Assembly (NCBI GenBank): GCA_035384565.1
Contig: DAOOIT010000017.1
Coordinates: forward strand, 38,022-102,021
From: Planctomycetota bacterium
GTDB taxonomy: Bacteria; Planctomycetota; PUPC01; DSUN01
DNA length: 64,000 bases
Reading direction: 5' to 3'
Under the pieces are notes generated by a model. It did not search any database and had not been told where the DNA came from. It worked only from the letters and a program-made list of their open reading frames with translations. This document shows, piece after piece, positions 9,978-17,690 of this stretch. Position 1 is the first letter of the stretch, and each line of letters starts with the position of its first letter. Position numbers and translations under genes: made by a program.

Positions 9978-10787
9978 ATGGGCGCTCCCCTGAGCCGCGC
10001 GCGAGCCGCGATCAACGGAATGGGCGCCCTGCTGCGCGACCTGCTGCGCCCCACGAACCTCCTGGCCGTCGTCGTGTTGCTCACCCTCTCGTACATCGGC
10101 ATCACCTACCTGATGGCCAGCTACCGCCAGGCGCGGCTGGACCGCGAGCGGCGGGAGCTCGAGGAGGCCGTTGCCGACCTCCGGCAGCGCAACGACGCCC
10201 TGCGCCGCGCCGTGCGCCAGCTCGAGGCCCAGAACGCCGAGCTACGCACCTTCGTGGCGCGCCTGGGCGCCGAATCGCGCGTGGCGCAGGTGCGCGTGGT
10301 GGGCCAGCGCCTCGACTCGCAGAACGTGCCGCTCTGGACCTTCGAGTTCACCGAGAACGACCGCGCGGGCAAGCCGCTGGCCGCCAAGGTGCTCACCGTG
10401 CGCGGCGCCGAGGTGTACTTCGACGCGCTCGTGATCAAGTTCACCGACGATCTCGTCAAGGTGGGGGACCCGCTGCGGGGGCGGTCGCTGCACTTCTTCC
10501 GCCGGGCCTTCGGCTCGGCCCAGGAGCCGCGCGAGGGCCCCATGCTCGCCGCCTCGGGCAGCGTGGTGCCCGACGCCTATCGTTCGGGTGCGGCGCCTTC
10601 GGCCTTCGAGCAGGCCCTGTGGCTGCGCTTCTGGCATTGGGCCGAGCACCCCGACGAGGCCGAGGCCGAGGGCATCCGCGTGGCCCAGATCGAGGCCGTG
10701 GGCATCCGCCCCGTGCCCGGCGCCACCTACCGCATCACGCTGGAGCACGACGGCGGGCTGAACATCAAACGAGAGCTGCCGCGATAG
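9978..10787 (+). CDS. Membrane-anchored coiled-coil protein of unknown function
   Basis: A 269-residue protein I do not recognise. One transmembrane helix lies near residues 24-45 (NLLAVVVLLTLSYIGITYLM). A charged coiled coil of about 60 residues follows (heptads such as LEEAVADLRQRNDALRRAV). The C-terminal domain of about 165 residues is beta-rich (VRVVGQRLDSQNVPLWTFEF, GAEVYFDALVIKF). The topology recalls periplasmic scaffold proteins of the MreC type, but I see no convincing MreC domain signature. The start is 3 nt after the GH116-like stop codon, so the two are co-transcribed. Confidence 0.75.
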   Translation: MGAPLSRARAAINGMGALLRDLLRPTNLLAVVVLLTLSYIGITYLMASYRQARLDRERRELEEAVADLRQRNDALRRAVRQLEAQNAELRTFVARLGAESRVAQVRVVGQRLDSQNVPLWTFEFTENDRAGKPLAAKVLTVRGAEVYFDALVIKFTDDLVKVGDPLRGRSLHFFRRAFGSAQEPREGPMLAASGSVVPDAYRSGAAPSAFEQALWLRFWHWAEHPDEAEAEGIRVAQIEAVGIRPVPGATYRITLEHDGGLNIKRELPR

Positions 10788-10790
10788 CGG

Positions 10791-10818
10791 AGACCAGTCG
10801 GCAGGCAGCGGTCAGCAG
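10791..10818 (+). repeat. Left 'GTCGGCAG' array flanking the four-helix-bundle gene
   Basis: Degenerate repeats of CAGTCGGCAGG/CAGCGGTCAGCAG begin 3 nt after the stop of the preceding gene. They pair in inverted orientation with CTGCCGACTGCCGGTC at 11260-11282, on the other side of the four-helix-bundle gene. A third array of the type lies at 12126-12152. Confidence 0.7.
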
Positions 10819-10858
10819 CAAGATCAAGAATGCATCCCTGACGGTAGGAGATGACCCG

Positions 10859-11245
10859 ATGCCTGAGCGAGGGAGCGCGGCGGGCTTCAGGGGTCTCAAG
10901 GTCTATCAGCGGGCATACCAACTGGCCATGGAGATCTTCCGAATCACCAAGAGGTTCCCGCCTGCGGAACGGTACTCGCTCACGGACCAGATTCGCCGAA
11001 CGTCGCGAAGCGTGGCGGCCAACATCGCGGAAGGCTATCGCAAGCGCAGGTACGTGAACGTCTTCGTGCTCAAGCTGACCGACTCGGATGGCGAGGCTGC
11101 CGAGACGCAAGTGTGGCTGGACTTCTTGCGCGATTGTGGCTACATCAGCGCGGAGCAGCGCAATGAACTGGTGACCGGCTACGAAGAGGTGGGCCGAATG
11201 CTGGGCGGCATGATCGAACGCCCGGAGCGCTTCTGCCCCCCGTAA
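10859..11245 (+). CDS. Four-helix-bundle protein (IVP / S23-like)
   Basis: A 128-residue member of the four-helix-bundle family first known from ORFs within 23S rRNA intervening sequences. Family landmarks are FRGLKVYQRAYQLAMEIFRI, YSLTDQIRRTSRSVAANIAE, GYRKRR, and the C-terminal EVGRMLGGMI helix. The ATG at 10859 has TAGGAG 8 nt upstream. The function of the family is unknown; diversity-generating-retroelement accessory proteins share the fold, but no reverse transcriptase is present here. The gene is bracketed by an inverted pair of GTCGGCAG-type arrays, which suggests it arrived as a unit. Confidence 0.88.
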   Translation: MPERGSAAGFRGLKVYQRAYQLAMEIFRITKRFPPAERYSLTDQIRRTSRSVAANIAEGYRKRRYVNVFVLKLTDSDGEAAETQVWLDFLRDCGYISAEQRNELVTGYEEVGRMLGGMIERPERFCPP

Positions 11246-11259
11246 CAGTGGTCCTTCTC

Positions 11260-11282
11260 TTACTGCCGACTGCCGGTCGCCT
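11260..11282 (-). repeat. Right 'GTCGGCAG' array, overlapping the TPR gene stop
   Basis: On the minus strand this reads GACCGGCAGTCGGCAGTAA and supplies the last residues and TAA stop of the TPR protein. It is the inverted partner of 10791-10818. Confidence 0.7.
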
Positions 11283-12072
11283 TCGCGAGTCGCTGCCAGG
11301 AGAACATCTGCGCCGCCCACTTGCGGAACCGGCCCCAGGCGGTCATTTCGTCGAGCGCCTCGAGTGCCGGCGCATAGCCCGGGCGGCGGGCCAGGGCCTG
11401 GCGGTAGGCGTCGCGCGCGGCGGCAAGGTGGCCCAGGGCGCGATGGCAGTCGCCCGTGAGCTTCCACACGAAGGGGTTGGCCGGCACGGCCTGGGCGGCG
11501 AGCGCGAGCCGCTCGAGCGCGCGCCCGTGGCGGCCCCATCGCATGAGGCAAAGGGCCGCGCGAAAGTCGGCCCGCCAGTGGCTCGGGTCGGCCTGGCGAG
11601 CCTTCTCGAAGCACGCCTCGGCGCTCTCGATCGTGCCCCAGACGCTGGTGGCCAGCACCACCTCGGCGCGCGCGAGCCAGGTGAACAGGCCGGCGCCCTG
11701 GTGCTTCACGGCGATGTCGGAGTGGTGGTAGGCCGCCTCGAAGTGGCCCTGATGTGCCAGCACGAGGGCCTTGGCGGCGTAGAAGAGCGGCACCTTGCCG
11801 TACGAGGCCAGGGCCTCGGTCGCCACGGCGTCGGCGCGGGGCAGGTCGCCGGCGCGCAGGCAGGCGTCCGCCTCGGCCGCCCAGGCCTCGAAGAGCGAGG
11901 GGTCGTGGCGCCGCGCCGCGCGGAAGTCGCGGGCCGCCGCCTCGAACTCGCCCTCGTAGAACCGCCGCTCGCCCGAGCGCATCAGCCCGTCGGCAGGATG
12001 CGGGCTCGGGATCTCCTCGGTTGCCGTATCCTCTCTCGCGGGATCGGGTGGGAACTCAAGCCACGATGACAT
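11260..12072 (-). CDS. TPR-repeat protein
   Basis: A 270-residue soluble protein made of tetratricopeptide-like helix pairs from about residue 30 onward, for example the GERRFYEGEFEAAARDFRAA unit, then FEAWAAEADACLRAGDLPRA and WKLTGDCHRALGHLAAARDA with RQALARRPGYAPALEAL. No signal peptide is evident. The ATG at 12070-12072 starts the sensible sequence MSSWLEFPP; the frame upstream of it is low-complexity and partly overlaps the preceding gene. TPRs mediate protein contacts, so a scaffold role is likely but the partner is unknown. It is the last gene of the ahbC-DUF362-radical SAM series. Its final residues (GSRQ) are encoded by an intergenic repeat. Confidence 0.85.
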   Translation of the reverse strand: MSSWLEFPPDPAREDTATEEIPSPHPADGLMRSGERRFYEGEFEAAARDFRAARRHDPSLFEAWAAEADACLRAGDLPRADAVATEALASYGKVPLFYAAKALVLAHQGHFEAAYHHSDIAVKHQGAGLFTWLARAEVVLATSVWGTIESAEACFEKARQADPSHWRADFRAALCLMRWGRHGRALERLALAAQAVPANPFVWKLTGDCHRALGHLAAARDAYRQALARRPGYAPALEALDEMTAWGRFRKWAAQMFSWQRLAKATGSRQ

Positions 12073-12125
12073 GATCTGGTCGCGCCTGCCTACAGCCGAT
12101 GGGTCTCCAGCTCCCTGCCCTCCGC

Positions 12126-12152
12126 GCTGCCGACTGGTAGCTGCCGACTTCA
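12126..12152 (-). repeat. 'GTCGGCAG' array starting at the radical SAM stop codon
   Basis: On the minus strand, immediately after the TGA stop of the radical SAM gene, the sequence reads AGTCGGCAGCTACC and then AGTCGGCAGCG. It is the same unit as at 10791 and 11260. Confidence 0.65.
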
Positions 12153-13400
12153 GCCTTTCTCCGTCTTCCCCGCCACGCCCGCCCACACGCCCGCGATCGG
12201 GGTGCCGCAGCCCGGGCACTTGCCGTCCTTGAGCTCTACCGCGCCGATGCTGTAGCGCACGCGGCGGATGAGATAGCGGTCGCACTTGGGGCAGCGGGTG
12301 CTCTCGCCAGGATGGCCGCCGGGACGCGAGACGTTGCCGACGTAGACGTAGCGCAGGCCCTCCTTGCGGCTGACCTCCCAGAGGCGCTCAACGGTCTCGG
12401 GCGGGGTGCGCTCGAGGTCGCGCAGCTTGTAGGTGGGGAAGAAGGCGCTGTAGTGCAGCGGCACGTCGGGGCCCAGCTCGCCGCAGATCCATTTCGCCAT
12501 CTCGCGCACTTCCTTCGGGTCATCGTTGTGCGTGGGGATGACGAGGTAGACGATCTCGAACCACATCTTCTTCTTCGCCAGGAGCTTGAGCGTGTCGAGC
12601 ACGGGCTGGAGCTTGCCGTGGACGAGCTTCTTGTAGAACCTTTCGGTGTAGGCCTTGAGGTCAATCTTCACGGCGCTCAGCACGTCGCAGAGCTTCTCCA
12701 TCGGCTCGGGCGTGATGTAGCCGTTGGAGATCATCACGCTCTCGATGCCCTTGGCGCGGGCCGCCTTGGCCGTATCGAACATGTACTCGTAGTAGACGAC
12801 CGGCTCGGTGTAGGTGAAGGCGATGGTGCGGGCGCGCAGCGGGCCGTCGGTGAAGTAGCTGCGGCGCGGCAGCGCGGCGTCGGCCACGAGCGCGTCGGGC
12901 GGGAGGTTGAGGTTGCGCGTCTGCTCGGGCCGCACCTGCGAGATCTCCCAGTTCTGGCAGAACAGACACTCGACGTTGCAGCCGGCCGTGGCGATCGAGT
13001 AGGCCCAGGTGCCGGGCAGGAAGTGAAAGAGCGGCTTCTTCTCGATGGGGTCCACGTTGCGGGCGCAGGGGTTGCCGTAGACGAGCGTGTGGTAGACGCC
13101 GCCGCGGTTCTCGCGGACGCCGCAGTAGCCGCGCTCCTGGTCGCCCACTTCGCAGAGGTTGGGGCACAGGGTGCAGCGGACGCGCCCCTCGGGCAGCTTC
13201 TCGTAGAAGCGGGCCTCGGGCGCCTGCCAGATGCCGCCGAGCGTGGCGAGCCCAGGCTCGTCTTGGCCCGAGGCCGGGCGCAGCAGCGCAGTGGCGCCGG
13301 CCCCAGCGGCCAGCGCGCAGCCGCCCAGGGCGCAGTGCCGCACGAACTCGCGGCGGGACAGATTGCGGACCGGTGATTGCGGGTTGCGGATTGCGGGCAT
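12150..13400 (-). CDS. Tat-targeted radical SAM protein (AmmeMemoRadiSam type)
   Basis: A 416-residue member of the radical SAM branch that elsewhere occurs with AMMECR1 and MEMO proteins; its reaction is unknown. Residues 15-40 form a twin-arginine signal (SRREFVRHCALGGCALAAG). Four cysteines follow at 76, 79, 83 and 93 (CTLCPNLC and GYCG). The radical SAM cluster motif is C141-C145-C148 (GCNVECLFCQNW). A zinc-ribbon-like CPKC..CPGC pair closes the protein. The first residues (MPAIRNPQSPVRN) are encoded by an intergenic repeat array. The neighbours are a Tat DUF362 protein upstream and a TPR protein downstream. No AMMECR1 or MEMO partner is in the window. Export of a radical SAM enzyme would be unusual. 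Confidence 0.85.
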   Translation of the reverse strand: MPAIRNPQSPVRNLSRREFVRHCALGGCALAAGAGATALLRPASGQDEPGLATLGGIWQAPEARFYEKLPEGRVRCTLCPNLCEVGDQERGYCGVRENRGGVYHTLVYGNPCARNVDPIEKKPLFHFLPGTWAYSIATAGCNVECLFCQNWEISQVRPEQTRNLNLPPDALVADAALPRRSYFTDGPLRARTIAFTYTEPVVYYEYMFDTAKAARAKGIESVMISNGYITPEPMEKLCDVLSAVKIDLKAYTERFYKKLVHGKLQPVLDTLKLLAKKKMWFEIVYLVIPTHNDDPKEVREMAKWICGELGPDVPLHYSAFFPTYKLRDLERTPPETVERLWEVSRKEGLRYVYVGNVSRPGGHPGESTRCPKCDRYLIRRVRYSIGAVELKDGKCPGCGTPIAGVWAGVAGKTEKG

Positions 13401-13439
13401 TTCGGTCCCTTCTCACGCGTCACACGTCACGCGTCAGAC
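13361..13439 (-). repeat. Double syllable array between DUF362 and radical SAM genes
   Basis: Positions 13411-13439 carry CGTGACGTGTGACGCGTGAG-type units on the minus strand, beginning at the DUF362 TGA stop (13434-13436) and ending in GAGAAGGGA, which can act as the ribosome-binding site. Positions 13361-13400 carry GCAATCC / GCAACCC / GCAATCA units that encode the first residues of the next protein. Confidence 0.7.
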
Positions 13440-14438
13440 GGCCGCCCTCACTAGCTCGATGCGGTTCGGATCATTCGTCCCCAGCTTGGCCTCGGCGGCG
13501 AGGGCGATGTGCTTGGGCTCGCGCTTGGAGCCGAGGAGGGTTTCGAGGTTGTTGGCCTTGCGGAGTTCTTCGATCTTCTGCCAGGCCACCTGGTCGAGGG
13601 CCACGGGGTCGCGGCTGGCATAGAGGGTGCCCAGGCGCTCGATCCACTTGGGCGGCGGCGTGGGGCCGCCGTGGTAGCAGCCGAAGGTGGCGTCGCAGAG
13701 GTGCAGCACGGTCTTGCGGCGGATGTCGTCGTGGCGATTCACGTCGGCGATGGCCTGGTGGAGGTTGGCGAAGTGGTACTTGTTGGGGTTGTGGATGGCG
13801 CCGAAGAAGCTCTTGAGGCAGACGGTCACGCCGGCCAGGTCGTGGTCCTTGAGGACGGGGACGTTGATGATGACGGAGCAGGTGTCGGTGACGAGCTTGG
13901 AGAAGAACGAGCCGATCTCGCCGACCTCGATGAGGGGCGGGGCGAAGCCGAGCACGCGGTCGTCGTTGCCCACGAGGCGGAAGTCGTCGCCGCCTTCCGC
14001 GGGGTAGCCGGCGCGCGTGAGGTCGCTGAGCTTGCGGTCCCACACGAGGATGCGCTGCGGGCGCACCTCGGCGGCCTGGAGGCCGCGGGCGATGGCGCGG
14101 ACGATTTCGATGCGGGTAGAGAGGCGCTCGCCGGCGAGGCAACTGGCCTTGATGCCCACCGTGTCGTTAGGCTTCACGAAGTGCCGCCAGGCGGCCGCGG
14201 CGCTCTTCTCGCCCGTGAGCGAGCACACCGCGGCGTCCACCAGGTCCTGCGCCGCGTCCTGCTTGAGCGCATTGCCATCGCCGAATACCTTGCTGCTCGT
14301 GGCGGCGACGACGCGGCTCTTGTCATCCGCCGCGAGGCCCCAGGCGGGCAGTGCGGCGCCGACGGCGAGGCTGGTCTTGAGAAAGGCGCGGCGGCCTAGA
14401 GTGGGGAGTGGGGAGTGCGGAGTGCGGAATTCAGGCAT
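13434..14438 (-). CDS. Tat-targeted DUF362 protein
   Basis: A 334-residue DUF362-domain protein (a family of uncharacterised, often iron-sulphur-linked proteins). A twin-arginine signal is present near residues 15-37 (GRRAFLKTSLAVGAALPAW). Family stretches include VGIKASCLAGERLST, SVIINVPVLKDHDLAGVTVC, LKSFFGAIHNPNKYH and DPVALDQVAWQKI. I see no ferredoxin-type CxxCxxC clusters. Its N-terminal MPEFRTPHSPLPT stretch is encoded by a GGGAGTGCGGAGTGC repeat array, so the native start could instead be closer to the twin arginines. Its position between an AhbC-like and a Tat radical SAM gene suggests a joint cofactor or envelope redox function. Confidence 0.85.
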   Translation of the reverse strand: MPEFRTPHSPLPTLGRRAFLKTSLAVGAALPAWGLAADDKSRVVAATSSKVFGDGNALKQDAAQDLVDAAVCSLTGEKSAAAAWRHFVKPNDTVGIKASCLAGERLSTRIEIVRAIARGLQAAEVRPQRILVWDRKLSDLTRAGYPAEGGDDFRLVGNDDRVLGFAPPLIEVGEIGSFFSKLVTDTCSVIINVPVLKDHDLAGVTVCLKSFFGAIHNPNKYHFANLHQAIADVNRHDDIRRKTVLHLCDATFGCYHGGPTPPPKWIERLGTLYASRDPVALDQVAWQKIEELRKANNLETLLGSKREPKHIALAAEAKLGTNDPNRIELVRAAV

Positions 14439-14476
14439 CTCTTGGGCTTCTCACGCGGGACACGGCACGCATCACG
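14398..14476 (-). repeat. Double syllable array between ahbC-like and DUF362 genes
   Basis: Read on the minus strand, the ahbC-like TGA stop (14472-14474) opens TGATGCGTGCC, GTGTCCCGCGTGAGAAG, then CCCAAGAG and the ATG of DUF362. It continues into TTCCGCACTCCGCACTCCCC repeats inside the coding sequence (14398-14436). The layout copies that at 13361-13439. Confidence 0.7.
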
Positions 14477-15647
14477 TCTTGCGGATCTCCTCGTCGGTGA
14501 GGAAGCAGGCGGGGTCGTCGGCCCAGGGGTCGCCGTGGACGACTTCGGCGCGGATGCGGCAGCCGCCGCAGAGGCCGTTGTACTGGCAGCAACGGCACCG
14601 GGGACCTTTGAGGTGCTGCGTCTTGCGCCGCAGCATGGCGAGGAGTTCGTTCTTCTCGTCGGTCCAGATGGCGGAGAAGGGCCGCTCGCGGACGTTGCCG
14701 AGGGTGACGTGGCTCCAGAACTGGCAGGGGTGCACGTTGCCGCTGGCGTCCACGTTGGCCATCTTGGTGCCGGCGGAGCAGCCGCCGTGGCGGGCGAGGA
14801 GTTCGCGCACCTCGGGCAGGCGCGCGGGGGCCTCGGCGGCGAGGCGCTGCTCGATCAGGATGCCGTCGGCGTGGTTATCGGTGGTGAGCACCTCGGTTTC
14901 GATGCCGCGGCGGTGCCAGTCCTTCGTGCGGTCGAGCAGGTGCTCGATCACGCGGCGGGTCTGGGCGGGGTCGAGGTCGTCGGCGACCATTTCGCGGCCG
15001 CGGCCGGCGTAAACCAGGTGGTAGAGGCAGAAGCGCGGCACGCCGCGCTGTTCGACGAGGTCGAGCACGGCGTCGAGGTCGGCCACGTTGCGGCGGTTGA
15101 GGGTGAAGCGGATGCCGGCTTTCACGCCCGCGGCGAGGCAGTTCTGGATGCCGGTCAGCGCGGCCTCGAGCGCGCCCTTCTTGCGCCGCAGCTCGTCGTG
15201 GGTAGCCGCCGTGCCATCAATGGATACGCCGACGTAGGAGAAGCCGACGTCGGCGATCTGGCGCGCCACTTCGGGCGTCACGAGGGTGCCGTTGGACGAG
15301 AGCACGGCTCGCAGGCCCTGCGCGATGGCGAAGCGGCCGAGTTCGAACACGTCGGGCCGCTGGAGCGGCTCGCCGCCGGAGAACAGCAGCACCGGGCAGC
15401 GCATCGCCGCGATGTCGGTGATGAAGGCCCGGGCCTCCTCGGTCGTCAGCTCGTCGCGGGCCGCGCGGTCGCTGGCATCAAGGTAGCAGTGGGCGCAGGC
15501 CAGGTTGCAGCGCCGCGTGGTGTTCCAGACGACGAGCGGGCGGTTCTCGGTGGTGAACTGGAGCAGGTGCGCCTTCTGCCCGGCGTCGTGGCGCATCAGG
15601 TCGGCGATGGTGGCGGTGCCGCACAACAGCTTGGTACAACCGATCAC
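14472..15647 (-). CDS. ahbC: AhbC/NirJ-like radical SAM-SPASM protein
   Basis: A radical SAM enzyme of the AhbC/NirJ group, which acts on didecarboxysiroheme in the siroheme-dependent haem b route or in haem d1 synthesis. With a GTG start at 15645-15647 (CGGAG 6 nt upstream) it is 391 residues and opens MIGCTKLLCGTATIADLMR, typical of the group. The cluster motif is C47-x3-C51-x2-C54 (CNLACAHC), followed by FSGGEPL. The C-terminal SPASM-like region has GNVHPCQFWSH and CRCCQYNGLCGGC. Longer starts are excluded because a TATAAT box overlaps the next upstream ATG. Other siroheme-pathway genes are not in the window, so AhbC versus a diverged paralogue remains open. Confidence 0.8.
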   Translation of the reverse strand: MIGCTKLLCGTATIADLMRHDAGQKAHLLQFTTENRPLVVWNTTRRCNLACAHCYLDASDRAARDELTTEEARAFITDIAAMRCPVLLFSGGEPLQRPDVFELGRFAIAQGLRAVLSSNGTLVTPEVARQIADVGFSYVGVSIDGTAATHDELRRKKGALEAALTGIQNCLAAGVKAGIRFTLNRRNVADLDAVLDLVEQRGVPRFCLYHLVYAGRGREMVADDLDPAQTRRVIEHLLDRTKDWHRRGIETEVLTTDNHADGILIEQRLAAEAPARLPEVRELLARHGGCSAGTKMANVDASGNVHPCQFWSHVTLGNVRERPFSAIWTDEKNELLAMLRRKTQHLKGPRCRCCQYNGLCGGCRIRAEVVHGDPWADDPACFLTDEEIRKT

Positions 15648-15687
15648 GTGGTTCTCCGGCGTGGTAACCCGTCGGCCCTCATCATGC

Positions 15688-15716
15688 ATTATAGCCGTGG
15701 GCGCGCGGGGGATCAA
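15688..15716 (-). promoter_or_regulatory. Promoter of the ahbC-DUF362-radical SAM-TPR series
   Basis: On the minus strand TTGATC (15711-15716), a 17-nt spacer and a perfect TATAAT (15688-15693). Transcription would start near 15681, about 34 nt before the GTG start. It is identical in both boxes to the rpsO promoter. Confidence 0.75.
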
Positions 15717-15767
15717 GGCGCAAGCCCGCCTGAAACGGGCAGTTAGGGCGAATCGGGCCGCGGCCGG

Positions 15768-15795
15768 TTGACAATCAGCCCGCGTGTGGTATGAT
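15768..15795 (+). promoter_or_regulatory. pspA operon promoter
   Basis: TTGACA (15768-15773), a 16-nt spacer and TATGAT (15790-15795). A leader of about 175 nt follows, containing GC-rich palindromes around 15815-15840 and 15898-15960, before the pspA start at 15977. Confidence 0.7.
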
Positions 15796-15976
15796 TCTGA
15801 TGGACGGCCGAGCCAAGCACTCCGTGCCCGGCCGCGGACACCACGCTTCGAGTGGGAGCGCAGCCACCGAGTGGTGCTCCAGGCGAGGGAGTGCGTAGCC
15901 GCGGCTAACCCCGCGGCGTGCAGGGGTGATCCCGGGATTAGCCTCCCAGGGAGCCCGGAAGAAAGGAGGAGCCGCC

Positions 15977-16705
15977 ATGGCTGCCGGATTTCTGAAGCGT
16001 GTGCGCCGCATTACCATGGGCAAGATCCATGCCTTCCTGGATGCGGTGGAGAACCCCGAAGAGATCTTCCCGCAGCTCGTGCAGGAGTTGCGCAACGAGT
16101 GCCGGAAGGCCGTGGACGCCGAGGCCATCGCGGTCGCGGCGCTCAAGCGGCGACAGCAGGAGTATGACGACCTCCAGGCCGAGATAGCCAAGTGGGAGCA
16201 GCGCGCCGAGCTGGCCGTGCGCGACGGCGACGACGCGCTGGCCCGCACGGCCATCGAGGGCCAGATGGCGGGCGAGAAGCGCGTGCCCGACCTCCAGCGG
16301 GCGCTCGAGCAGGCCCGCGTGGCCGCCAGCCGCGCGCGCGAGGCGCGACAGGACCTCCACGACAAGCTGCACACCCTCGAGCGCCGGCGCGACGAGATCC
16401 TCGCCCGCGCCCGCGCCGCCAAGAGCCAGGCCGAGGTCCAGAAGGTCCTCGCCGGCATCGAGGCGGGCTCGGGGGCCAGCATCCTGGATGCCGTGGCTCG
16501 CATGGAGGACAAGGTCATCGAGGCCGAGGCCCGCGCCGGCGCCTACGCGGAGGTCGCCCTCGACCTCAGCGGCGGCGACGCCGAGGCCCGCTTCCGCGAG
16601 CTCGAACGCCGGCGGGCCGTCGAGAACCGCCTGCTCGAGCTCAAGCAACGCATCGCCGGCCGGCTGCCGGCGGGCGAGCCCGACGCGGAGACCCGCGAGT
16701 CCTGA
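15977..16705 (+). CDS. pspA: PspA/IM30-family membrane-stress protein
   Basis: A 242-residue protein of the PspA/Vipp1 family, peripheral ESCRT-III-like proteins that bind and protect the inner membrane. The N-terminal amphipathic helix is FLKRVRRITMGKIHAFLDAV, followed by the family's NPEEIFPQLVQELRNE. The rest is a long coiled coil (about residues 30-200). The chosen ATG has AAAGGAGG 7 nt upstream. It is followed by a YqiJ-like and a flotillin gene in the same direction, a common membrane-integrity grouping. Regulation by a PspF-like activator is not evident; the promoter looks sigma-70-like. Confidence 0.88.
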   Translation: MAAGFLKRVRRITMGKIHAFLDAVENPEEIFPQLVQELRNECRKAVDAEAIAVAALKRRQQEYDDLQAEIAKWEQRAELAVRDGDDALARTAIEGQMAGEKRVPDLQRALEQARVAASRAREARQDLHDKLHTLERRRDEILARARAAKSQAEVQKVLAGIEAGSGASILDAVARMEDKVIEAEARAGAYAEVALDLSGGDAEARFRELERRRAVENRLLELKQRIAGRLPAGEPDAETRES

Positions 16706-16780
16706 AGTCCCATCGGCGGAAGACGCCGGCTGCGCTCCCACGCCTTCTGTCTCGGGGGACTCAGGACGGAGGTGCCCGGT

Positions 16781-17515
16781 ATGCCCGAGATACTCCACTG
16801 GTGGAACCTGGTCTTCGTTCTGGCCGTGTTCTTCGCCTTCGTGTACGCGGCGCTCAACGCCTTCGGCCTCGGCGGCCACGGCGGCATCCTGTCGGGCGCC
16901 GACCTGGAGGCGGACCACGACGTGGACCTCGGCGCCGCGGCCGGAGGGGCGAGCCTCGACGCCGAGCACCTGCCCGATCTGCACGTGGACCACGGCGTCC
17001 ACGTGGAGAGCGCCCCGAGCCTGTTCGAGCAGGCATTGTCGTTCTTCGGCATCGGCAAGGTGCCGCTTTCGGTGATCCTGATGACGTTCCTGATCACCTT
17101 CGGCGTGGTGGGCTGGGCGGCCAACCAGCTCCTCGAGCCGGCGCTCGCCGCGCCGATCGCGTTCTTCCCCATCTCGCTGGCGGCGGCCATCGCCTGCGGC
17201 CTGGGCAGCACGAAGGCCCTCGCCGCCACCGTGGGCCGCTACCTGCGGCCCATCGAGTCGGCGGCGCTCTGGCGCGGCGAGCTCGCGGGCCGCATCGCCA
17301 CGGCCAGCCTCACGATCACGGCCCAGTTCGGCACGGCGCTGGTCCGCGACGAGTACGGCACCCTGCACAAGGTGCTCTGCCGCGCGCGCGAGGATGCCCC
17401 GCCCATCGCGAAGGGCAGCACCGTGCTCCTCGTGCGCTACGTGCCCGTGAAGGAGCCCGGCCGCCGGCCCGGCGGCTACTACGTCGTGGAGCCCTACCAT
17501 GTCCCGGCCCCCTAG
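16781..17515 (+). CDS. YqiJ-like membrane protein (flotillin partner)
   Basis: A 244-residue protein with an N-terminal transmembrane helix (NLVFVLAVFFAFVYAALNAF), a His/Asp-rich loop of about 50 residues (ADHDVDLGAA, HVDHGVHV), two further hydrophobic segments (SVILMTFLITFGVVGWAA and APIAFFPISLAAAIACGL), and a C-terminal OB-like domain (about 165-244) with GTALVRDEYGTLHKVLCRA. This is the layout of YqiJ/NfeD-type partners of flotillins. GGAGG lies 8 nt before the ATG at 16781. The downstream gene is the flotillin, supporting the assignment. The His/Asp-rich loop could bind metal, which is inference. Confidence 0.75.
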   Translation: MPEILHWWNLVFVLAVFFAFVYAALNAFGLGGHGGILSGADLEADHDVDLGAAAGGASLDAEHLPDLHVDHGVHVESAPSLFEQALSFFGIGKVPLSVILMTFLITFGVVGWAANQLLEPALAAPIAFFPISLAAAIACGLGSTKALAATVGRYLRPIESAALWRGELAGRIATASLTITAQFGTALVRDEYGTLHKVLCRAREDAPPIAKGSTVLLVRYVPVKEPGRRPGGYYVVEPYHVPAP

Positions 17516-17690
17516 CTCCGCCCCCGGGCCGCCGGGCGGCCTGTCGCGTCGGCCGGCCCAGCGCCCGCCGCTGCCCGCCGCGGGCCAGGTCCAGAGGCCG
17601 GTGCCGGCGCAGCAGGTGTTTGTCCAGGACCGGCCCGACTCCCAGGCCCCCATCCCGTCCGGCCCCCACCGTCGCAAGGAAGGAGGAAGC

